Shown piece by piece: positions 34,201-45,800 of a DNA stretch of 64,000 nt; position 1 is the stretch's first letter; each line of letters opens with the position of its first letter. The position numbers and the translations under genes are program-made. Source of the stretch: Leuctra nigra (Eukaryota > Arthropoda > Insecta > Plecoptera > Leuctridae); the NCBI GenBank assembly GCA_934045905.1, contig OW203771.1, positions 17,349,701 to 17,413,700 of the forward strand. Reading direction: 5' to 3'. Under the pieces are notes generated by a model that saw only the letters and a list, made by a program, of their open reading frames with translations, had not been told where the DNA came from and did no database searches.

Positions 34201-37200
34201 GAGATGAATGTCCCCATAATATAACTCCATAAGTTAGCCTGGAATGAATATAAGAATAATAAATTAATTTTGCGGTAGTGAAATTACTAATACTCAAAAT
34301 TCGTTTAATGAGGAAACACCCGGACGCAATTTTACTCCCAACATCTTTAATGTGTTCTTCCCAATTCAATTTATTATCCAATGTGATACCCAGATATTTT
34401 GTAGAACTCTTTGTAACTAAACTTTTATTATATAAATAAATCAAAGGACAAGTCAGATCATGGGTACTTCTATTAGGTTGAAATTCCAATAGAACCGTTT
34501 TAGACATATTTAAACACAAGTTATTACTTTCAACCCAGGATGCAAGATGTTCCACCGCTAATGTATTATTACGACTAGAAACAGAAGCATTACCATGGGA
34601 CGAACATTCCATCTCATTACTTAAAAAATGAGAAGTATCATCCGCAAACAACGTCAAACTACCATTCGTAACGAAATGTGGCAAATCATCTGTAAATAAT
34701 ATGAATAATAACGGGGCAATCGTAGACCCTTGTGGCACACCAATATTTACAGTAACTTCATCTGAATAATGAATGCCACTTGAGTTTATTAATCTAACGA
34801 CCTGCTTTCTGTCTGTAAGATAGGACTTAATCCACTTATTTGGAACGCCAATAATTCCGAAATATTGTAACTTATATAATAATTTTGCATGATTGACCAT
34901 ATCAAACGCTTTAGAAAAGTCATAAAAAATGCCAATAGACGATTTCTTATTATTAAGTGAAACAAGAACATTGTTAATAAAACTCATAATTGCTGTAACG
35001 GTTGATTTACCTCTACGGAATCCATGCTAACTATTAGTCAAAAGTGTGTTATTTTCTAAAAAATTTATGAGTTGGTCACAAAAAGCTTTTTCAAATATCT
35101 TAGAGAAAACGGAAAGTAACGCTAAAGGTCTGTAATTATCGACTAACTCCTTGTTTCCTTTCTTAAACAGAGGGCTGATTATAGCCTTTTTTAGTTTTTC
35201 AGGAAAAACACCTGTTGAAAATGACTCATTTATTACAAAAATCAAAGGATCAGCCAAATAAAATGCAACATGTTTTATAATATTACATGGGATTTCATCA
35301 AAACCAGCAGATGCTTTTACCGTAACTTTATCAATTATATCATAGTACCCTTTTTTGCTCAACGTAGACATTTTGAACTCTTTACTGAAAGGTGTCTTGT
35401 TTCTATCAAATTTACCAATATTGTTATCAGTATATTGTTTCTCACAATTTTCCAATACATTAGTAGCAGCATTTTTAAAATAGATGTTAAAAAAGTTAGT
35501 TACTTCATTTACATGTTCGAATGTGATTCCATCACACACAAGTTTAACATTATCGTTTCTTTTGGCATCAAAATTTTCATTATTACTATTGTTTTTTATA
35601 AAATTCCAAGCTGCTTTTACTTTGTTACTAGAAGAATTTATTATGTCAACATTCATCTGTTTTTTACTCGTTTGTATTGCTTTCTTATATTTCCGCTTCA
35701 ATTTTTGATAATTTAGTTTATTCAAAGAATTGTTATTCATTTTAGAAATAATATATACATTTTTTACCTACTCTGACATTCTCTTTAATTCCTTCGTAAA
35801 CCATACATTCACTTTTTGTCCATTCTTTTTTATCTTGATTCTTTTCAATGGAAAAGCTCGATTAAATTTCTCATTGAACAAAGTCATAAACTCATTAAAC
35901 ATATCATCAACAGTGTCCTTTACATAGACATTGTCCCAATTGGTGTTACTTAATAACAGAGTAAAATTCTCAATTTGACACTTTTTAAAAGTTCTCTTAT
36001 TTATAAACACTGGTTTAACATATTCATTAGTACACTTAATCTTAAGAAATTGAACACAATGATCTGATAAATCAGCATCCATTGACATACCAGAAGCTTT
36101 CTCACAATTTGTGAATATGTTATCAATGCAGGAACTGGTTACACTTGTAACCCTTGTAGGTTCTTTTATCATCATTTTTAGTCCATTTGAATCAAATATA
36201 TCCATAATTGCAATCGCTCTATTATCATCTGAAGCAAAGTTTACATTAAAGTCACCGGATACTATAATTTTCTTATTAGAATTACATAATGAATGAAGCA
36301 ACAATTTAAGTTTGTCAATAAACATTTGAAAATCACCATTTGGTGACCTATAAATGCAAACAATGATAATATTACCATGAGATGTTTGAACACTTACTGC
36401 TGTACTTTCAAATGCTTTTTCAACATTTATGTTTGGATCAAGTAAAAACTGTTTATATTGTAAGTTGGACTGAGTATAAATTAAAACGCCGCCACATTTA
36501 TTAATAGATCTGCAATAAGAATTGGCAAGGTGATATCTTGGTAAAACAATATTATTGATATCCTCTCGTAGTTGTAACGTTTATAAACTGCTAATATATC
36601 TAAATAATTACTTATCAATTCGTAGAACATGTTAAATGTGGTCACAAGTTGCTAGAATGTTGACTTCGACAGCTGATGAGCCTGAGTATGAATTTACTTT
36701 GTATTATGGGCATTTTGGAGTTTTACCCAGCATCGAGTTATTTTTAAATGATTACCCGAACATTGTTTCAGCCAGGGAAGTGATAATTTCTTTCATCTGA
36801 AGCACTACGAAGTAACAATCTAATATTTAAGTCGTTTCTAATAGGTAACCCATTTCGGCCTAAAGTCAGAAGGAAATACGTCGACAGAACCCGAGACGAG
36901 AGATCAAGTTCAACTCAGTCATGACGTCTCTGATGAAACAAGTGAACAAGTTGCAAGCGTTGAGATCAGTGAGAATGTTGATGACAGTGATGAAACTGTC
37001 GATGAGGGCTCACCCTTTGGAGAGCCGTGTTCGATCCCCGGGGCATATTCACCGTGTAGTGACAACGGAGTGATGCGACGCCGTGTGGATACTGACAATG
37101 TCAAGGTCACTGGAAGCAGAGATGCGCATGCGTTGTATGTCGAGATGGAGTTGCGTCTTAAGAACTGCGTCAAGATGCAAAAAGATCTGTTGAGGTAAGC

Positions 37201-40200
37201 GTTGATTGAGCGAGCGTCACCACGGTACTCACTCTTATGGCACTTTCTCTGTGTGTTTTTTTTTTTTTTTTTTTTTGCCTGCACTGCCCAGGTCAAACCG
37301 CACAACCAATCGATCTGAAATTTTGTACACATACTAACGTAATCTATGCGATCCCTGGGATTTTTTCTGAACGAGATCCTGTGATTGGTTCAAATTTTAT
37401 AAAAATTATCTTTCGATTGGTTGGTTCGATCAATTTGAAATTTAGCAAAGTCATTGCAACCAACATTGTACCCAACCAAAAAAAAATTCAGCCAAATCCT
37501 CCAATTGGTTCAAATTTGAAACCATTTTTCCTGTGATTTTTGAAATTTAAACTGGAACCGATTGACCGACCAACTAAAAACTTCGCATGGTCATTGGTAC
37601 CAACATTTAAGGTATTTTTGCCAATTTTCACTCTAATCTGTCGTTATTTTTAAAAGTTTTTGTCATTTTAGGGACATTTTGCGTGTTGGCTGTCAAATTC
37701 ACGGCGACTTCGAATCTACAGTTCAAGGCAAGGTAGTTAGAGCAGAAAGTTTTAAACGATATGAAACTAATAATGACCGTTCAACAGATTGATCTGATAT
37801 TGTGTACACACACTACATATCATATCATATGGGTGGTCCCAGGTATATTTTTTGAACGAGATCCTGTGATTTTTGAAAATTAACAAGGAACCGTTCAATC
37901 ATAAAGGTTTAATCGATCAACTTAAAACTTAGCAAGGATTGGCGCCAATATTTTTGGAGATTTTGGAGATTTTTAAACAAGTCTGTGACGAAACTAAAGA
38001 ATTGTTGGCTTTTAATGACATTCGATAGACATAATTTCGGTTCGAGGTGTTGCGTGTATCCGTGCTCGCTCATCAACGCGTTACACAGAGCGTTTTCCTA
38101 GTACTGTACAAATGCGTCTTGCATTAGGTCCACCTCTTTCTTTGACACCATCGTCCTTCTCTATCTCTGTTCATGGATCTAGTGGAGCGGTCGCTCCACG
38201 CCAGCCAAGTCGTACGGCGCGCGCACACTCTCATATAAAGGCTGGAGCAAACCCACTTTTACTGTTAGCATCAGAGTGGCATTTTCGGCCTACTGGATCT
38301 TAAAATTGGGAAATCTCACATTGTTGCGAAATATCTTAATTTTGAGCTATGGCCCACTCTACAACATATACCTAATTTGGGAAAAATTGGTTACGCCCTT
38401 TGCGAGCTAGAAGGCCGTGAAAACAGTGTTTTAGGGCGGTTTTAATCAGTAATAATCATAGTAGTAGTAGTTGAGCGTGCGTAGCGAGCGTCACCACGGT
38501 ACTCTTATGGCACTTTCTCTGTGTGTTTGTTTTTGTTTTTTTTTGTTTTTTTGTTTTTTTGTTTTTTTGTTTTTTTGCCTGCACTGCCCAGGTCAAACCT
38601 CACAACCAATCGATCTGAAATTTTGCACACATACTCACGTAATCTGTGCGGTCTCTTTGATCGTTTTTGAACGGGATCCTGTGATTGGTTCAAATTTTAA
38701 AAAAATTATCTTTTGATTGGTTGCTTTGATCAATTTGAAATTTAGCAAAAACATTACAACCAACATTGTACCCAATCATAAAAAGTTTCAGCCAAATCCT
38801 CCTATTGGTTCAAATTTAAAACCATTTTTCATGTGATTTTTGACATTTAAACTAGAACAGATTGACCGATCAATTTAAAACTTCGCGTGGTCATTGGTAC
38901 CAACATTTTTGGTATTTTTGCCAATTTTCAGTCTAATCTGTCGTTATTTTCAAAAGTTTTGTCATTTATAGGTCATTTTATTCCGTAATCTTGAAAAATG
39001 TATACTAAATTGTCATCCCTGCCTTCTTTAAGCTTCTGTTCCAAGGCAAGGCCTGTAGAGCAGCCAAGCTATCCACAATGTACAGTAAAATGAAAGCATT
39101 TTTGAGCTAGCGCATAAAATCGGATGCCGTACAAAGGACAAATCCTCTAATTGGTTTAAGTTTAAATAATATCTTCTGATTGGTCGACAATCAAAATGTT
39201 CACATTAAGTTCAAATTTTGCATGGTGATCAAGACCAACTTAATATTAAATTTTACATATTGTTAGCCCAATCAGTCAAGTATTTATTGTAATTTTACGA
39301 GTTAACTGGAGAAGGTATGTAGGTAAGACATCACGACACAATGGATCTGTTATTCATCCAGAGTATTATGGAGATTGAAAAATTGCAGAGAAAATCGTCT
39401 TGTGTCGTGTCGTGCATCGTTACAATGGGGATGTTGCATGTTTTGTGCTCGCTCATCAACGCGTTACACTGAGCGTTTTCCTAGTAGTAGTAGTAGTCTC
39501 CTGGAATTCAAATCCGGTAAACAGGCCACAGCCTAAACGGCTAAACCGATTTATCTCACATTTTTACCACGTGTGCACTTTTGGCGTCTGATTTGCCCTC
39601 GCCCCCATGATTTTTTTTGTACCGCCAATTTGATACCGGAAGTGACATCATATCTCGACAACGGCTAAACCGATTGGAACGAAAATAGCGCCAAACGATT
39701 CGGACGGTCAACTTTATAGATTATCAATAGAAACAGACTAAAATTTATGATAACGAAACTGGAAATGACGTCATGAAATTTGAAATACATCGCTTGTCAT
39801 TTCGGCAACAAATTTGATCCGATTATTTTGATATTTATAAAACGTATGAACTTTTGATATCTCATTTGACTTGTTATAAAACCAACCGGAAGCCGCCATT
39901 TTAAAACCGAAAATAACATCATATCTCAATAACGGATAAATAGATTTGAACGAAACCAGCGTTAAACAATTTAGACGGTCAACTTTATATATTATCATCA
40001 ATAATATTTGCAGTTTCGCATACCGAAACCGGAAATGACATCACTCATTTTAAAAATCTCACAAATTTGAAATTTACATTCTGATGCAATAAATATACTA
40101 TTTGAGACAGCTTATAATAAAATGTAATCATATTAAAATTACAATTCAAGGGGTCAGTGATTTCAGCAGCCATTTTGAAACCGGAATAAACACCATATCT

Positions 40201-42795
40201 CGAAAACTGGTTGCCAGATCGGTATGAAACTAGCGCCAAACGATTCGGAAGGCCATCTCTATGGAATAGGAACAGTCAAACTAGAATTTTCCTATTTATG
40301 AGGTGGAAATGATGTCATTAAAATTTATAAATTATTATAATCCCCTCCTATACAATAAATACATAATATTTAGAAAGCTTTAAATGATACACATAATTTA
40401 TTTATAGTTATAAATTCTATGTGGCAGTGCAGAAAGTTCAGAAGCCATTTTGAACACCGAAGTGTTGCCATATCTCGGAACTGGGTTGACCGATTGGAAT
40501 GAAACCTTTGCTATTCTTCATGAGAATAACCAAATTGTAAAGGGTAATAATAATTTAAAAGGATTTAGTAATTGTTCATTCGATTGTCACAAGTTGTAAG
40601 AATAAACTAAAAAAAGGAGTGATATCCCCATAAAAAACACTCCGTGTAAAAATAACAGCCAAGTCTCTTCAACTAAAAAAATGTGAAATCTAAAAATTCC
40701 GCAATGAAAAGTAGTGATATCAAAAAAAGCCAAGTCAAAACTTTATTTGAAAATCAAAAAATACTTGGCGCATCGTTTTTTTTAGGGCATTATAGGTATA
40801 CCATGTATATGTATATTTGATGTATATTTTATTATTGGCCTATACTTCCAAGCTATTTATATACACGATGCGCCAAGTATTTTTTGATTTTCAAATAAAG
40901 TTTTGACTAGGTTTTTTTTGATATCACTACTTTTCAGTGCAGAATTTTTAGATTTCACATTTTTTTTTAGTTGAAGAGACTTGGCTGTTATTTTTACACG
41001 GAGTGTTTTTTATGGGGATTTAAATAATACAAGAAATATAAAGAAAACATTTATAAAAAATAGTTTTATCATAGAAATAAATTCCAATTAACTTCAATAC
41101 TCTTGGAATTTGTTCCATATTTCGTCTTGAATAACTGAACAATGACAGTGTAAAGAGTGAACCATGTTTTAATCAAATGATCACAAAGTAAAAACACTTT
41201 TACAGATTCTGCGCTGAGATGAAGGTCATCATGTCAACATCCATCATGGCTTTTGTCACATTCTGTTTGATTCCAAATGTCATCGCGATCGTTTACCTGA
41301 CATTGGTGAGTAAACAAGAAATCCTTAGAGATCAGGACCAATAACCACGGCTCATGGAATTTTTACCAATTGGCTTAAAAGATTGGATAAAAAAAAGTTT
41401 CTTACAGTTTAAATTATCAGAATTAAAGTGATGAATGTTCATTTAGCAACAGAATAATGTCCCAAATCAATAAACAATGTTTCTATATTTAGTGTGCCCA
41501 CTACTAACAGAAAAATAAGTTATAAGTAATACTCTACACTCTCTCATTAAATCAAAATACATAAACAAAAATTAACAGATTCAGCCCTTAAAATTAATGA
41601 AAAATGGCAATGAAATTTCGATAATATATTTAGTGAACAATTTTCAGTGCAATTAACGTAATGATATTATACATCTAAGACATTAGACATTTTATGACAT
41701 TCTATACTATTTTACCAAACAAACACGGTTTTGATTGTTTTAATTGATCATAACATTTAATTTTGAACTTACACTACCCTTTATTAGTTTTCTGCTTTTA
41801 CAAGAGACTTGTCTGTTCCTGTCTCAAAGAATGGTACTTAATATCTAGTTTGAGATTTCCTGAGAGATTGATGTTTTGCAGGCGCCGGTCAACAAGTTGA
41901 CCAGTGTGATCGTCATCGCCTTCGGTACAGCATCATGTTTCCTGTTCGCTTTGTGCTGGCTAGCGGACCAAATCACTGAGCAGGTATTGTGATGCAGTGG
42001 CGCCGACTACGTGGGTGCTCTGGGGCTCGACGACCCCTTAGAAATGCACCCATAGCACCCATCGAAAACGAATCATTTTAAGATATCATCAAATAAAATT
42101 TGGTAAAAAAAAATTGGTAAATTTGTTAAAAAAAAACAAGATTATTATATATAACGCAGTAGTGAGGAGTCTTCTCACTTATGGGTCCGAAGCATGGGAG
42201 TTGACAAAGAGGAACAAAGAAAGGCATCTTGCAACGGAGATGGATTTTCTGCGGAGGAGCTGTGGAGATCACGGCTACAGCACATACGTAATGAGGAAAT
42301 TAGAGAAAGGATGGAGAAGAAGGACACGGTGGTACAAGAGATTGAAGAACGAAGGTTAAAGTGGTACGGGCGCATGAGAAGGATGGACGCGAACAGGTGG
42401 CCACAGAGGATGTGGGAGTGGGTGCCACCTGGACGGCGGTTTAGAGGGCGTCCGGCCAAGGAATGGCACTCCGAGGTTAAGGAGGCTATGGAAAGTCATC
42501 AACTGGAAGAGGACGAATGGAGGGACAAGGATTCCTGGCGTCTAGGATGCGAGACACGGCCACGGCTGTAATTCACTCGCAATATATGGAGTGTTGGCGA
42601 AACATCGGCGATTAAACTATATTACGTGGCAATACCGTACAATGTATTATTTGAAAAATAGAGGCGACGAAACCATACATGAACACGTAATATAGTTAAA
42701 TCGCCGATGTTTCGCCAACACTCCATATATTGCGAGTGAATTACAGCCGTGGCCGTGTCTCGCATCCTAGACGCCAGGAATCCTTGTCCCTCCTT

Positions 42796-42826
<31 letters not shown>

Positions 42827-45800
42827 TTGAAATATGGTTTTTACTGATTCCCTCAGTTATATATACCCATAAAAAACACTCCGTGTAAAAATACCAGCCA
42901 AGTCTCTTCAACTAAAAAAAAAATAGAAGAAATCTAAAAATTCAGCACTGAAAAGTAGTGATATCAAAAAAAGGCCAAGTCAAAACTTTTAAAAATTACT
43001 TGGCGCATCGTGCATATAAATAGTATAGAAGTAGGTCGGTAATCAAATATACTCATCTATACATAAAATATATCTATAATCCCATAGAAAAACGATGCGC
43101 CAAGTAATTTTTAAAAGTTTTGACTTGGCCTTTTTTTGATATCACTACTTTTCAGTGCTGAATTTTTAGATTTCTTCTATTTTTTTTTTAGTTGAAGAGA
43201 CTTGGCTGGTATTTTTACACGGAGTGTTTTTTATGGGATATCATTCCTTTTTTCAGTTTATTCTTACAATTTGTAGCATATATTGTGGAACCAAAGACTA
43301 TAATTCCTTTAAAAAAATACGCCTTTTTGATTTGGTTGCTAAGAAAAGTTGTGCTTGTTACTATGTATATGCTATAAATAATATGCTATAAAGTATAGCG
43401 GAAGTTTCGTTCCAATTGGTCCAGCCGTTCTCGAGTTATGGCATCACTTCCGGTTTTCAAAATGGCGGCTGACTTCACTGCCACCTAAAATTTGTGTCTT
43501 TAAATGCTATGTAACATTATAAGCCTTCTGAATATGTAGTTATTGTTATAAGAGATGATTTCATTCAAATTTGGCATTTTTATGACGTCATTTCCGGTTT
43601 CGGTAAAAGTACATTTCTATTTTGACTGTTGATATTTCATTGAGAAGACCATCCGAATCGTTTGGCGCTAGTTTCGTCCCAATTGGTCCATCAGTTTTTA
43701 AGATATGACGTCACTTCCGGTTTCAAAATGGTGGCACAAAAAATTCGTAAGGACAAGGTATCATCAGACGCCAAAAGTGCATATATGGTAAAAATTTCAG
43801 ATCGATCGGCTCAGCCGTTTAGGCTGTGGTGCTGTCAACAGTGTTTCCTGATATCATCAGAATCATCATCTTCAGAATCAGAAAGTGGTGTAATTTTACA
43901 TATTTCACGGCCCTCTAGCACGAAAATGACATACCCTATTGTTCCCAAATTCGGTATATGGGGTGGGGTGGGCCATAGCTCGAAATTAAGATATTTTGCA
44001 ACAATGTGAGATTTTCCAATTTTAAGATCCAGTAGGCCGAAAATGCCATGTTGTTGCTTACAGTAAAAGTGGTTGGTCTGCTCCTCAGTTTATTAGGCAT
44101 TTACGGTATGTTGAGTGAGTGTGAGTGTACGGTACGACTTGGCTGGGTGGAGCGACCGCTCCACTAGATATAAAATAAAATAATTTATTTTCCCCTTAAA
44201 AATGTATAAAAAATATTACTTCCAAATTAATGAATCGATTTATTAAACATCTTTAGAATTCCAGAGATAATATCAATTTTCCAATACATGATATACAATT
44301 AATTTAAAATACCTATTTTTAATAGTACCTCTGATATATTTTTAATTTGTGTGTTATTTTAAGTTGAAATAATGACTATTGTTTTGATAATGATAACTAG
44401 GTATTGATAACATTTGAAACTCCCCTCAAAACGCAACGTACTAAAAGAAATAATGCCATGCAAAAAAATCCAGGTCCGGACCTATCTGTCACCTTCCTCA
44501 AGTACCACAAATATATTTGTAATACATTATTTTTTGGGCATCAGGCGCGTAGGAAGGTCACTCAAGCAGTATGACCCCATTAGAAATATAAATTTCATCG
44601 TCCCAAAATAACTTTTAAATTATTCTAAGAAAACACCTTGCGGGGTATCAACTGGAGGGTGGTTTGATTCAGTTTGTGCAGTTTAGATTGTCACAAATTT
44701 CGAAATTTTTACAAATTTATTAAATTCTAAAAACGCTTTAAGGGGCTAAAACTGGGCTTCGCCGCGCCTCTCTGACCATCCTCCGGATATGTCCCCCCCC
44801 CCTCCCCCACCCCCAAAGATGGATAACCTTTCCTACGCGCCTGTCAGGCACCCATCGGATTTGACAAAAGTCGGCGCCTCCTGCAGACATTTCATCTGAG
44901 TTTTGTTACAGAGTGGTCTGGTGGGAGAGGCGGCCTACAGTTGTGATTCATCTGAGTCGTGTTACAGAGTGGTCTGGTGGGAGAGGCGGCCTACAGTTGT
45001 GATTCATTGAGTTGTGTTACAGAGTGGTCTGGTGGGAGAGGCGGCCTACAGTTGTGATTCATCTGAGTTGTGTTATAGAGTGGTCTGGTGGGAGAGGCGG
45101 CCTACAGTTGTGATTCATCTGAGTCGCGTTACAGAGTGGTCTGGTGGGAGAGGCGGCCTACAGTTGTGATTCATCTGAGTTGTGTTACAGAGTGGTCTGG
45201 TGGGAGAGGCGGCCTACAGTTGTGATTCATCTGAGTCGTGTTACAGAGTGGTCTGGTGGGAGAGGCGGCCTACAGTTGTGATTCATCTGAGTCGTGTTAC
45301 AGAGTGGTCTGGTGGGAGAGGCGGACTACAGTTGTGATTCATCGGAGTCGTGTTACAGAGTGGTCTGGTGGGAGAGGCGGCCTACAGTTGTGATTCATCT
45401 GAGTCGTGTTACAGAGTGGTCTGGTGGGAGAGGCGGCCTACAGTTGTGATTCATCTGAGTTGTGTTATAGAGTGGTCTGGTGGGAGAGGCGGACTACAGT
45501 TGTGATTCATCGGAGTCGTGTTACAGAGTGGTCTGGTGGGAGAGGCGGCCTACAGTTGTGATTCATCTGAGTCGTGTTACAGAGTGGTCTGGTGGGAGAG
45601 GCGGCCTACAGTTGTGATTTATCTGTGTCGTGTTACAGAGTGGTCTGGTGGGAGAGGCGGCCTACAGCTGTGATTGGTTCCAAGCATCAGACAGCTTCAA
45701 GAAGTCACTCCGGATCATCATATCCAACGCAAATAGACCATTCGTGTTCGTAGCAGGTGGTTTTGTCCCGATTACAGTCAAGACATTTGACAGTGTAAGA

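Larger units (their letters stand above)
38172..41017 (+). mobile_element. composite repeat F1, copy C, split by an F2 insertion
   Basis: The F1 head is at 38172-38470 and the body plus hairpin at 39485-41017, both in the same order as copy B. The interruption (38471-39484) is an F2 element sitting inside the TAG microsatellite of F1. Confidence 0.7.

Noticed and set aside
33746..36325. Host or viral gene
   Set aside because: Endonuclease plus RT with a GAATCT tail and stops is a LINE; no viral protein was recognised anywhere in the window.
41996..44879. A single large hAT element (CAGTGGCGCCGAC ... GTCGGCGCCTCCTG) enclosing the LINE, F1 and MITE
   Set aside because: Termini are suggestive but no 8-bp duplication matches; noted only as a possibility.
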